Shown here in pieces: positions 31,096 through 42,986 of a stretch of 64,000 nt of DNA. Below the pieces are notes generated by a model. That model had not been told where the DNA came from, did not search any database, and saw only the letters and a list, made by a program, of their open reading frames with translations. The position numbers and the translations under genes are program-made. The stretch lies in the NCBI GenBank assembly GCA_016169945.1, contig JADLSH010000395.1, positions 8,708,001 through 8,772,000 on the forward strand, written 5' to 3'. Source of the stretch: Trachythela sp. YZ-2020. Its lineage: Eukaryota; Cnidaria; Anthozoa; Malacalcyonacea; Clavulariidae. Position 1 is the first letter of the stretch; each line of letters begins with the position of its first letter.

Positions 31096-32973
31096 CTGGA
31101 AGGTCGTTCACATAAAGTATAAATAGGAGAGGACCTATTACACTACCTTGTGGCACACCAGAGGTAACACTAAGAAAGGAAGAGGAAACTCCTTCAATGA
31201 CAACACACTGTTTACAATCACGAAGGTAATCGGCAAACCAGTTAAGAAGTGGACCAGAGATTCCAAACGATTTAAGTTTAAACAAGAGTTCGCTATGGGA
31301 CACAGAGTCAAACGCTTTAGCAAAGTCAAGATAAACCATGTCAATTTTCTTACCAGAGTCAAGAGTATGACCAAGGTCGTGAAGCACATTCAAAAGTTGA
31401 GTAACACATGACCTATGGCGACGAAAGCCGTGTTGAAGATCATGCAAAGAGTTCATAACAAAAGAATAAACCTGACTGAAAATTAGACGTTCAAGAACTT
31501 TGGAGACTTGAGAGAGTAATGAAATTGGTCTGTAGTTAGTGGCCTCATGAGCATCGCCTTTCTTGGGTATGGGAACGACATTAGCAGATTTCCATTCAGA
31601 AGGGAAAACACCCTGCTGAAGAGATAGCTCAAAGAGAGCAGTCAAAGACGGGGCGATTACTTCAGAACATCGCTTTAGAATTTCTCCCAAAGTTGAGGTG
31701 AGTTCTTAGCCTTTCTCCTTAGTGACTCTTTCATTTTGATGGCGTGGAGTAAGTCCTTGGTGATGTACGGAGGGGTGAATGAACGCTTGAGCTTTGTTTT
31801 AGGAACGAAATAGTCTACAGCGGCAAGGAAAGCGTTTTTCCACTTTGACCAGGCAAGATTAACGTCGTGACTCTCTTGAGGACTATATCTACTAGTGGAG
31901 TGTTCCTAAGACAGTTAACGAGGCCAACGAAATCACCCTTAGAGTAATCATATACTATACGTTCAGAGGATTGTTTAAGGTTGATGATGAAGTTTTAAGT
32001 TGAAAAATATTGCTTTGTGATCAGAGTGCAGAGAGATGGAGTCGTCATCAGTAACTTCGAAGTTGTTGGTCAAATGTTCATTTGTAGTTAAAACCAGGTC
32101 GATAAGATTGTTACCGCAGCTAGGAGAGTTGATCAATTGTAGGTAATTAAACTACGAGACAATGTCAATGAAACCAATTTCAGAACTTAAGGTAGAGAAA
32201 CCTGAACGATTAGACCATTGGATGTTAGGGTAGTTAAAATCACCAATTATAACAACATCTCTGAATTGTGAATCTTGTACAAATTTTAGAAATCGAGATA
32301 GATCATGGATAAAATCAATGGTGGAGTCAGGTGGACGGTAACAGACAGCAACTAGTATTTTACTGGACGAGGAGTTAATGACAACAGATGCAAGTTCTAA
32401 TGTGTCGGAAATGAAACCAGAAGGTTAAGTTTTTACTGAATCTCTCACGGCAAGTAGAACACCACCTCCCCGTTTACCAGTTTGACGATCTCTACGAATT
32501 ATGTTGTACTCAACCGGTAAGATTTCATCATCACGCACATGACTAGAGAGCCAAGTCTCCACCAAAGCAATCAGATCTATACTGTTGCCATAGACAACGT
32601 CATGTAGACAGGATAGCTTATTCACAACGCAATTAGTTCCAGAGTTATGATAATTTGCCTTCAGACTTCTGACGTTCTGATATAAAACATTAAATGAAGA
32701 ACGGGTTATGGGGTTGATTAGTCCACGCACGTTAGGTGGTGATGTTAAAATGCTGTAGTCAGGACCAGGATTGGTTGCGATGTCATTAGATAGAGATATT
32801 AGAATAATTGAAATGGAGAAGTTCGTGGCAATATGAAGTCCACAAATTAATTTCCTATCTGAGGAGAGAGGCTTGGCGGAGGTTGAGCGACGGGAGATAT
32901 GACAAATATCGTTCGGCGGAATATTCGTTAATATTTGGATTAGACAACAATTGTGACATGTACAAAGTTTCAC
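31096..32973 (-). pseudogene. CR1-like LINE (family C) with 2A-like motif, endonuclease and RT, 3' end lost
   Basis: The minus-strand N-terminal frame (32973-32425) has a hydrophobic segment (SISIILISL), then DIATNPGP (32784-32761), then an endonuclease start (NVLYQNVRSLKANYH, IDLIALVETWLSSHV, RRDRQTGKRGGGVLLAVRD) with its catalytic Glu kept. The rest of the endonuclease (32424-31700) is broken into several frames. The RT (31690-31096) is open with WKSANVVPIPKKGDAHEATN, NYRPISLLSQVSKVLERLIF, MVYLDFAKAFDSVSH (motif A) and SGVPQGSVIGPLLF (motif B). It is cut before motif C by the PLE2 relic. Confidence 0.88.
32761..32784 (-). other. 2A-like motif DIATNPGP in LINE family C
   Basis: Eight codons match D-I-x-x-N-P-G-P, again with the Glu position changed (Ala). 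It lies just after a hydrophobic stretch and about 25 residues before the endonuclease, the same layout as in family B. Confidence 0.72.
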
Positions 32974-33399
32974 AGTTGAGATCAGCGGGTGTGGATTGGG
33001 ACAAGTCTCTGGTAAAACTCAGGCGGGTAAAACTTGATAGGTATATGAATATAAGCAATATAACCAGTATGTTGCGCGGCGACAAAGATAGTGCAACAAA
33101 TGGCATAGTTGACTTGATAAGAATTAACAGGGGAAATCCCGCAGCTGGTGTTGAAACGTTATTACAAAAGACCAAGGGAAAAGTTCAGACAACGACGATC
33201 ATGAAATATACAATCATGAATAATTCAAAATAGCGATAAAAATGTTAAACAGGAAATGATGTGTCACGAGTAAACAGACGAACACGATTCCAATGTTGAA
33301 ACTTGACTTGAGGTAGAATTATTTAAAAATTTACAGACACCGCTACCTGACGGCTATTCTGTTTGTAGCGCTGGGATGATTTTTTCGCAACGCTGTAAA
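32974..33399. other. Spacer between two divergent LINEs
   Basis: Likely 5' untranslated sequence of LINE family C plus short unassigned DNA. Open frames here exist on both strands but show no known motif. Confidence 0.45.
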
Positions 33400-34520
33400 T
33401 AGAAAAAGAAAAAACATGTAAAGCAACCTATTATGCCAACAAAATACAAGATATGAAATCTACCAATCCTCATGTGTAGTGGAAAAGTGTTAAAAATCTA
33501 AGTGGAATGGCAACAACTAGTCCATCACTGATCAATCAAATTCATAGTGGGGAAAACTAACATTGAAATAGCAAACTTGATTAATGAGAAATTTCTTGCT
33601 CCACTTCATGAATTTCAGAATACACACAGTCCAACAATCCTATTCCAGTTCCAATGGTATCTGATCCAGTTAACACAGAATTCCTTCAAGTTTCAGAAGA
33701 GAGAGTCTTTAAATTCCTCGATAAGTTATGTAGATTTAAAGCTAGCGGCCCTGATCAGCTAACACAATGGCTTTTTAAAGAAAATGCAACAACCCTTGCC
33801 AAACCAATCAGTATTATTTTAAACTACTCCTACCACGATGAAAAAGTACAGCGTTCATGGAAGTTGGCGAATGTTTTCCCCTTCCTAAATCAAAACCAAT
33901 AATGGATATTGGCACACAGCTCCGGCTGATTTCCTTGGTTTCCTTAAGAATTTGTAGTGTCAGATTATATCAAACCTTCTGTAATTAAAACTATTGATTC
34001 CAATCAATTTGGAGCTGTCCCAAAATCGTCGACCACTATTGCTTTGATTAGCATGATACACAATTCGGCTAAAGAAACAGATGGAAACGGGGCTATGGTA
34101 CGTGCGTTATTATTCGATTATCGTAAGGCCTTTGATATGATCGACCACTCTATTCTTGTGCAGAAGTTACAAAATCTGGATCTACCCACTAGCATAAACT
34201 GGGTCATCGACTTTATATCCAATCGTTATCAAAGAGTTAAATTAAGTGAAGATTGTTTTTCACAATGGGGATCAGTACCATCAGGAGTACCTCAAGGTAC
34301 TAAACTCCTAGTCGACTTGGAACGTATACAGAAGAGAGCACTATCAATAATTCCGCCCTATTAGCCATATAAAGATGCATGTAAAATTCTTAACTTTGAT
34401 GATCTTGAAACCCATCACGACAAATTGTGTACTAAATTGTTTGAAAACATTCTCAAATATCCGTATCACAAACTTTACAGTCTTTTGCCAGAACGTTGCG
34501 AAAATACCAAATATAGCTTA
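33400..34520 (+). pseudogene. LINE (family A relative) with RT catalytic core deleted
   Basis: Starts in the linker (VKNLSGMATTSPSLINQIHS), then NTEFLQVSEERVFKFLDKLC, SGPDQLTQWLFKENAT, NQFGAVPKSSTTIALISMIH, ALLFDYRKAFDMIDHSILV (motif A) and SGVPQGTKL (motif B). Directly after GVPQGTK it continues with LVDLERIQKRALSIIPPY, the post-thumb region, so motif C and the whole thumb have been deleted in one step. The C-terminal end (KLCTKLFENILKYPYHKLYS, LLPERCENTKYSLRQ) is in another frame. It ends near 34520. Confidence 0.85.
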
Positions 34521-34529
34521 CGGCAACCT

Positions 34530-35092
34530 GGGTCAAAATGATGATAATGGAGAAAACGAAGATATTCATTGCTTCATTGATGATTCTGATAAAGAAACAT
34601 GTTCCAGTATCAAAAATCATGAAATGTCAGATAGCCTTGGCGATGAAGAAAGTGATGTGATGCAGGTAGAGTCTGGCCAGTCTATCGAGTCGGACGGGGA
34701 AGACAATTCCCCGACCATTATAGAGGATTCTATCTTGCTGCCAAGGCAATTGTAAAGAAAGTTGGAACAGATGTTCTCTCTTTGTTTACCGAAAGAAGTC
34801 AGACTACAACTGCCAGAAAAAGTATATTTATCAAATGCCTTATTTGTTCCAAACACGAGGAACAAGCAAGGAGGAGTCTATATGTGCCAAGCTGTTCGCT
34901 GTGATGGGCAAAATAAATCAAAAGATGTAATCAATCATCTCCACGGGGCTCCTCGTGCAACTGCAATGGAAAAAGAAAAGTTGAACCAGCAATGGAACAG
35001 CAAAGATACAAATCATTGTTGGTTAAGAACCATGAAATCAAATGACCCACCTGTCATTAATACCTTGGTCTGCATGGCTGTATATGTGTATA
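34530..35092 (+). pseudogene. hAT-like transposase (ZNF862-type), N-terminal half, split by another hAT
   Basis: An acidic leader (DDSDKETCSSIKNHEMSDSL) is followed, in shifted frames, by VGTDVLSLFTERSQ, a zinc-binding CLICSKH with the partner His in VINHLHGAPRATAMEKEKLN, and TLVCMAVYVYNDG. This is the BED/TTF-like finger region of ZNF862-like hAT proteins. The gene is cut at 35100 by a 4.84 kb hAT and resumes at 39941 in the same frame. At least one stop (near 34755) and one frameshift (near 34890) precede the cut. Confidence 0.65.
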
Positions 35093-35100
35093 ATGATGGC
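35093..35100 (+). repeat. hAT 8-bp target site duplication, left
   Basis: atgatggc; the matching copy is at 39941-39948. Eight base pairs is diagnostic for the hAT superfamily. Confidence 0.95.
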
Positions 35101-38100
35101 CAGGGGCGCAAATGCAATTTTTTTTCGGGCGGGGTGTGCGCACAAAGGACCGATTTTTTTCCACCAGGGACCGACTTCGCGGCTCGTGCAAACTACATAT
35201 TATTACGATCTTATAGAATAAATAGTAACGCGGTCATTTTTCAATTCTTGTAATTTTAATACAACAACTACAACAACAGAATATCCTCAGTTGACTCTTT
35301 TCAAATATGAACTAAATAGCAGTGGGACATTGGTTCCGTTATTCGGACTGGTAATCGGTGATGTCTGTGGACTGTGGTGAGAGGCAGGGTTTAACAATAT
35401 GTTTCAAAGTTTAATTAGTTGTCCACTCTTCGGCAGATTTGCCCATTTCGTAACGATGTGCTCAAGATCAATCTGATCAGTCAAGTCTTTTTCGCAAGCC
35501 AATGTCATTAAACTCTGAAGCCTTCCCTGGCACGTAGTACTACGGATGAGAATTAATTTGAGCTTTGAGAAGCTTCGCTCGCTTGAAGCCGATGTTACTG
35601 GAGCTGTGAGAACAAGTTTCAAGCACCGCAATGTGAGTGGAAACAGTTCTTTGAATTTCGAACAATAATTCAAAGCATCATGAATGGTAGCAATGCCTTG
35701 TTTTGACGCCAAGCAATGATTCCGAAAAACTTGTAGTTCAACTTCAAGTCAGGCTTCGTCCGGTTTGGCATTGGGTGGAAACAAGTCAATCAGCGAAGAC
35801 ACATCTCTGGAAATAATTTCACTTTCGTACGGTGGCTTTAACAAGGAAACAGCGGGCTCTATGATCTTAAAGGCCACTTTCAAGTTATCTTCAAGCAATA
35901 GTATTTGGGCGTCGAGCACTTGCAGGAACTCTTTTCTGTAAAACGTTTGCAACCCAAAATGAACAGCGTTTTCAGGAGTATCATCAATTCTGCGCGGTGC
36001 CACTCTCTTCCTGTGGTGCTTAGCAAATTCTGATTCAGCATTGACACTATGTTGAGCACTAAACGCAACAGCAGCTTCTATTTGGAGTTTTATGTTTTCT
36101 TCTTTCTCTCTCAAATACTTCAAGGTGTTGATCGTGGCATCAAGAGCTTCAAAAGCATCAACAATATTCAATTCAATGGCTTGAACTTGCTTCGTTAAAA
36201 TCTTCGTTTTAGACATAACATTTCTCATGAACATTAAGGCAACGATGAATTCGAAACATTTGACAGCTGCAAGTAGATTCTTAGCTTTAACCTTTGTCTT
36301 GGCATCTTCTGATTCCGCTTCTTTACCAAAGCAGCAATTATGCCGTCAAAACTCGCCCACACTGCCACAATTGACTCTGAGCGAGCAACCCAGCGAGTGA
36401 CAGAAAGATTCCTCAGCTGAAGTGCCCCCTCTATCTCTTTATCCTTCACTTTCTGACGAAAAACCATGTAGCGCTTGGTGCTGGATGTGAAAAAAACATA
36501 AATCATTTCCAAGGTATCAAACATGCCAGCGATGACATCGCTTGCTTCGCAACTGTGTTCGACAGTTGTATTTATCCTGTGTGCAAGGCAGGGGAAATAT
36601 GGTATTTCTCTTTCAAGATATTCTGTCATCTTTGCTTGGCATCCTTTGAATTTTCCTGACATTGAAGATGTGTAATCATAAGATTGAAAAACGATGGACT
36701 CCGTGTTGAATTCTTTGCCGCGAAGAGATTCGAGAATGGCCGTCACTTGCCCGTAACCTGTTTTGCTGTCAATATCCCACATGTCAACCAGTCGTTCACG
36801 AACAACGCAAGAAGGGGTAACATATCTTAAAACTACGGACAGTTGATCTAGATGTGAAGTATCTGGAGTAGTGTCTGCCATAACTGAAAAAAACTGAGCA
36901 GTTTCAACTTCTGATTTAATTTCGTTATTTACATATTCAGCCAGGAGCTCTAAAAATTCGTTTTGTGATTTCCAGTTGAGATATGTTGCACGTTGTGGAC
37001 GTTTTTCTGCTTCATCTAACCACACTTTCAACGTTGGAGAATGCCTTGCAACTAAAATAACCAGCTGATGAAAATTACCATTTGCATCACTCTCAGCTCC
37101 ATGCCCTCGTAGAGATAATCCCTGACGGCCAGGAATCGCACAATATCAATAAGAATCTTAACAGCTTCTCGATTTCTCTGCTTCAGCTTCAATGCACAGC
37201 TTCATATGCTCTTCATCCATCATTCTGTCAATGTGTTGAAATCTTTGCTGGAATGCGACCAGTGCTTCTAACGATGCCTTGTGACTATTGCTTCCAAAAT
37301 GACTGGATAACTTTCCTTGCTTGGACTTTCCTCTGCTTTTCATTTTATGCCATTGGCGAACACCTTCTACAATCCAAACATCATTTGACTTTTCATGACC
37401 TGCTCCTGTCGGGAAAAGCTGACAAACAAAACAAAATGCAGCATCATTGACAACAGAATATTCCAAATGGGGAAATTCGTCAAACCACTCAGAAGAGAAT
37501 CTACATTGCTTGGACTGTGAAATGTCGTTATTTCGAGGATATGACCCAAGCTTGGGTTGAAATGGGCCTAAATTGATAATAAATTCTCTGTCTTGGTCTG
37601 TAAGAATTCTCCGTCTATTCCCAGGGTCTTTACTGATAGGGACAAACTCGTTGACTTCGGCTGCATAAATGGTTGGACTCATCTCTTGTAGCTTGTCAAG
37701 GCTTTTCTTTGCATCAGATAGAAGAACAGATGATGTTGCTTTTACCTTTTCGGTTACACTAACTAATTCTTCCAAGAGAACACAAGGTTGAGGAGCATCT
37801 GTTTTAGAAGCTTTCTCAAGAACCCTTTCGCACATTGAAATATGTCCACATAAAAACTTCAACTGCCCAAAACAGGAAATCCAGGAAATTTGAGAATCAT
37901 CTTCTTGTTCACAATCAGAGTTGTTAGGTGACTCTGCTTCTTCTCTGGATGGAACCTTTTAATAAGATTTTATCTTAGTTTAAAAATCAATGCCTAATTC
38001 TCAGAAAACTGACTTAACTAAGTCTGACAGTCTGAGCAATGCTATTATCATGTCATGCCATTAATCCATTATTTAGATTGGCCCATTCAGTCAGCAGGCC

Positions 38101-39940
38101 CTCCATGTAAAAAAATAACGATGTTTATAATGTAAAACAATTATAATAATTCCTAAGACAAATTATTTATAAACTAAGGAAAAACTTACTGAATCAGATT
38201 GTTGTTGCAATCTAGGTTGCTTCTCTTCCTTGCTGCCTGACTGCCCTTCTGGTTTATCAAAAAGCACATCATCTGCAGTTCTTTTACGATCAACATGTGC
38301 CTACGCGAAAAAGAAATATTAATTTTCAAAACTTTGTAGCTAGGTGGAAATCAACAAATACACAGCAAGAATATGCCATATCATTGTATTGTGTGGATTT
38401 CCAACTCAAGAAATATTGTCTCTTCAAAACACTATTAAAGGCGCTGGTCTTGTCTATTCAAAATGAAAAGTTCTATCGAAAATCCTTTTAAATGAAAACG
38501 TCAGCCAATTCTGTGAACTTTTTCCGGACTTTATACCAAGTACGTAACATGGTATCAGTTTCACTGGGTTAAAAGGTGAATTACAGCACAAAATGATTTA
38601 TTTTATTTGAAAAATACCGATTTGGCGCTTGCTTTAATAGATTCTTCATCCGCTGACTTATCTTCATCCCACTCTAAACACTCAGGTGTTGCTTCTTGCC
38701 CAATAGTTCCATCTGATTCACCGGTTTCGACTATAGCATTGTCTAATTGTAGTGTTCTTGTCTCATCTGCCTTTGATGTTGTGGCATCTTTATTCGGTTT
38801 CGCATTACTGAAAACCGGTAGCTGAAAATGAATGAAATCTTCCAGTCAACAACGAAATATTTACCGAAACTGGAGCCTGCAGGTTGAACCCACGATAGAT
38901 TGAGGTCACGAGACAAGAGGTGATTGGTATATGGAAAGAACATAACATAAATTGATAAAATAACATTGAATGATTTACATGACTAGAATGATAAACAAGT
39001 ATATATATTTATACAATAATATGTACAGTGATACTATATAATGTAGGCACTCAAGGCTAACCGGCAAGGCGGTAAAAATAAAAAATTTAGGGGATACATA
39101 CCGTTGTCTGATTTTTGTGCAATAGTGGTAGTGTCTTTGCTGTGTATTTTGTATGAAAACGCTTGCAATGTTGCGCTTTATGATCGTTGTCAAATTTCTT
39201 TTTGCAGAGAGCACAGGTCACTTTATAACGAGTATGCGGCATGACTTCATTTGATAAATTATCTCCATGACCATGTTCTCTGTGTTGTGAATTGTGGATG
39301 TTATGAATTTGAAATAACTTCCAAATGAGCACAACTTCCGGTTAGCCAATGCTCGAAGACATGGCACGAATCGGTGATTAAAATGAAACCTCATAAAAAT
39401 AAATAAGCTTATAAGCCCCGTGTATAATAATAATAATATAATAAATAATTATTCGCTTATTTACGAAACAATACGCCTTGGAAATTGGAATATTGTAAAA
39501 TTGTAAAAATCATATAAACTACTCTCCATTTGTAAAACTAGAGAAGTTTTATTTCACAAACAATATACCAGTAACTATTAATAGACTTTTGATTTGTTAT
39601 TGTAGGAATTACGTACATCATGTGCAAATCACGCGTCCCGCGTGTAGCTATAACTGCCCGCGATTGGTTCCGACAAAATAGCACGCATTCAAAATACAGT
39701 AAATGTTATTTTGAGATGTTTTGTCAAAATATAATTACCGTAACGTTCCATACAGATCGGTGATTTTATCGGAGCCCCCATCGCGCCCTTTGGACTGTGC
39801 ATAAAACGGGCTCTGGGTACCGAGGATGACTGAGAGTCTCAATTTGGTTTGGGACCGACTTTATAATAACCACCAGGACCGAATATTTAAATATTGGGGG
39901 GGTGTGACACCCCCCACACCCCCCCTTATTTGCGCCCCTG
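35101..39940 (-). mobile_element. 4.84 kb hAT transposon with exact TIRs and TSD
   Basis: Terminal inverted repeats CAGGGGCGCAAAT at 35101-35113 and its reverse complement ending at 39940. The 8-bp target duplication ATGATGGC is on both sides. Subterminal regions carry accaggg/gaccgac repeats on both ends, which may be transposase binding sites. It encodes one multi-exon transposase on the minus strand. It is nested in a second hAT-like gene. Confidence 0.96.
35404..39332 (-). pseudogene. hAT transposase (ZMYM1-like: TTF zinc finger, RNase H-like core, hATC domain)
   Basis: Exon-like blocks on the minus strand: 39102-39242 (C2-type finger CALCKKKF with QHCKRFH), 38618-38807, 38190-38300 (both with acidic/Lys-rich text and GT-AG borders), and 37955-37158 with the TTF-type finger region (FPHLEYSVVNDAAFCFVCQL). 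The catalytic core (37031-36234) has VMADTTPD (first Asp), QSYDYTSSMSGKFKG (second Asp), CLAHRIN and TRWVAR. The dimerisation region hATC reads APVTSASSERSFSKLKLI at the end (35712-35404). Two frameshifts near 37160 and 37125, one near 36290 and an in-frame TGA at 35749 disable it. All visible core residues survive. Exon phases are not certain. Confidence 0.88.
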
Positions 39941-40225
39941 ATGATGGCAAGTTGCTAACTCCTGCAGCTTGGTCGTGGTCCTCATGGAGTCTTGCTCAAA
40001 TGCATGCTGAGTAGCAAGCAAAGATATATGCTGATGACGAAAGAAATGGGGAGTTTTCTCAGTTCAAACCAACTGCTGTAAATCTGCACTACTGCGATCC
40101 AGTCCACTATGTGGAATTATTAGAGATTAAAGGCAGTCTTAAAGAAAAAAGTTAAACGATGAGCTGCAGAACTGCCTGTGTTTCTCAATGCAAATCGATG
40201 GGTCAGTAGACACAAAACAATTTAA
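39941..40225 (+). pseudogene. hAT-like transposase (ZNF862-type), continuation after the inserted hAT
   Basis: Starts with the second TSD copy (ATGATGGC) and continues the interrupted frame as GKLLTPAAWSWSSWSLAQMH, then a TAG, then FKPTAVNLHYCDPVHYVELL in the same frame. After a frameshift it reads NDELQNCLCFSMQIDGSVDT, where the Asp in IDGS is probably the first catalytic Asp. It stops there; the remaining core and the C-terminus are absent. Confidence 0.65.
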
Positions 40226-41570
40226 GAATTAAGAGATTTTAAGATTAAATATAAATAACAAACACAGCAATCATACAGTTTTTAGTTAAAACGTGCCACG
40301 CGCGATGCACTGAGAAGTAAATGACTGATTTTACACACTTGGGGTCTTCCGGTCTTGGTATACTGTGTGTGCAGAACTCGACAATCACACATAATTAATG
40401 CAATCAAGCATGGCGAGTATTCAGCGTTGAAGATATGTTTTTCTATTGTTTTTCATTGTTTTTCAACTGACAGTGACAGATCTACTGAGTTATTAGTAAT
40501 TATACAGAGGCCTGAAGGTAAGTTTACTAGTATAATGAAGTATCAATGAGTACTATCATCAGTATTATGATCACATTTGTGATTTGCATAATTGCATACA
40601 ATATAAACTTGACCTCTTGATATAGTCCGCTCTGAGTTTTAACATTAATAATTCATTATAAAGTTACAAGACTAAAGAACTAAAAGAAGTAAATGATGAG
40701 AACATGGATATTTTATACTGTTTAATTTAATTATCATGCAATCTTCTGAATCTTGCAAAGATTCTGGGATTAGACAATTAATACAGAGAATGCTTGCTGT
40801 CAATTTGACATATCTAATGTTTACCTAAGTGTTATTTCATTTTTAGACGGACTGGTTTTAGTGGTTTATAGTGGTTTATGGTTTATAGTAAACTATTATT
40901 AGTATTATACTATTATATCAATTATATTAATATTATTATTTGTTAATATATAATATGAGAAGTATTACCAAATATTTATAGTGTGTTTTATTCATTTTTG
41001 AAAACTTTAATACTCGATGGATTGTGTTCAATTCCGCTTGAATTTAGTGAATCTTGAGTTGTTACCTGTAGTCTGTAGATTTTAAAGTAACAGTTATATT
41101 GTGTACAACATAATCATTGGTAAGGGCACTAGGGTCTACTGTCTACCGTCTACCGGTCTAGTGACCAGCCTGACCAGTGATATGAGTTTATGACTAATTT
41201 TTTGTACCTTCAAATATACCTAGTAAGTACTCTATATATAAAACAACTAAATACTTTGAGATCTTAAGATAAGATAGGGGCTAAGGGGCATACACTCAAA
41301 AGGGGGCACTGAAACATATTTTAACCTAATTTATCAGAAGCCTTCAGGGTGAGAGGTCCTTGGCAATCATGTTTTCTGTTATTTTTCTTAATATTTATAT
41401 ATGTCAATGTAATAAATATGTCCATATATTTGAGTGTGGAACACCTATTGGGGAAGAGGGATATGGGCAAAAGGTGATTTGCAACATGTGCAACAGCAAA
41501 GGTAAGTTTTCTCTGTCAATAATTATTTAAAATTTCAGGAATTTATATTAGCAGTTTAAAACAAGTAATA
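40226..41570. other. 1.3 kb gene-free AT-rich DNA
   Basis: No motif recognised. There is a tandem-like patch tagtggtttatagtggttta at 40858-40890 followed by an almost pure AT stretch to 40965, and a short taccgtctaccggtctagtg run near 41140. Confidence 0.5.
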
Positions 41571-42884
41571 GAGACCTTAAGATTTGCGTTTACTTCAAAC
41601 CGCAAACGTCAAGTTTGCCGTCCGAGGTTCACGTTTGAACGCGAAGGAGTGCTTCTAGAGGTAAGTCGATTACTGCAGAGTTTTATTGCTACTAAACCAT
41701 TGTAAAGCCACGTTTATATCCTACAGAATGCTTATTTAATTTCATAAGTCCTGGATTTTAATATTTATGAGGTTCTATAGAAAGTTTCCAGGCGAGTTTG
41801 ACTTTTAAAAGCAAGTTGTACGAGCACGATGAAAACAAATATGGCGCCAGGCATTCCAAAACAAGTTGACTTTCGCCAGATGTGCAAGAGTTTATAATTT
41901 GTGTACATTTCTTGAAATATCGTCAACTCAGACGTAACTTAGACCTTAACTAATTCTAGAAAATGGCCCCGTTCAGATGGCCAAATGTGGCCTATGACAT
42001 ATTATTGTGTAAGGAAGTTCTCGCACGAAGACCCTCGTCGCCAATGGAATGGGAAAGTGTAGTGAAATATTCAGCATTGCAGAAAAAGTGGTAATCCTAA
42101 AAGGAAGAGGTTGTAGAGAGAGAGTTGACCGTTTACTTATAAAATACAATGAAGAGGATAAGAAAAATCTTAAAAAGTAAGCTACTGTATATATTTTGAA
42201 TATAAATTTTAGAGTACAATAATAGGTTCATATTTATTAGACTTGTGAATGCAAATGCATTTAAATCGATGTGTCTGATTAATTCTACGTTTTAGATCAG
42301 GTACTGAAGAGGAGTACTCTGAACTGCATCAGTTGTTAGAAGATATAAGTACTTACAAGAGAGATATAGAAGAGTTAAAAAACCTAAAGATCAAAGGAAG
42401 AGAGAAGAAAAAGGAAAAAGAAAGGCTGGACAAGGCAAAAGGAATTGAGATGAGGGAGGAAGCTTTATCTGGAATGTCAAGTAAGATTTCACACTCTGCA
42501 ATGTATAAACTTGTGTGCCCCACTCTGTATGTTTTACTCTAATGCAATATGGCTTTAGTATAATTAACTGTTTAAGGACTCTTCAGCACCTTTAGTTTGT
42601 CAACCTATTGAGCAGTAACATGCCTGACTTTCCCCTTTTACTCTGTCTAAAGAAAGCTGAAGGATTTACTTGTCAAGAGATTCTTGCAGCAGCTAATTGA
42701 GTTAATTCACTTAATTATTAAATGAACATCAATAATATACTCTGAAAGTGTACCCTATGAATGTGAATGTGTTTCCACTTGTCAATGGGAACCCCCATAC
42801 CCCCACCCCAGAGAAACATGGGGCATTGGACTTAAGGTGAAACAAAATCTGGAAAAATGCCCTACTACATGGGGCAATATTTAA

Positions 42885-42985
42885 CAATTAGACAACGAGG
42901 CCGAGTTGTCTATGAGCAAATAGTCAACGAGGCGAAGCCGAGTTGACTATTCGCTCATAGACAATGAGGCCGAATTGTCTAATTG
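42885..42985. repeat. 101-bp palindrome with nested short palindromes
   Basis: The block begins caattagacaacgaggccga and ends with its mirror (gaggccgaattgtctaattg). The centre is aatagtcaacgaggcgaagc and cgagttgactatt. Each half also contains its own gacaa/ttgtc inversion, so cruciform or cloverleaf folding is possible. It sits immediately left of nested element 2. Confidence 0.85.
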
Positions 42986-42986
42986 T

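Noticed and set aside
32808..33233. 141-codon plus-strand frame opposite LINE family C
   Set aside because: It overlaps the 5' end of a clear LINE on the other strand and shows no known motif; likely a shadow frame.
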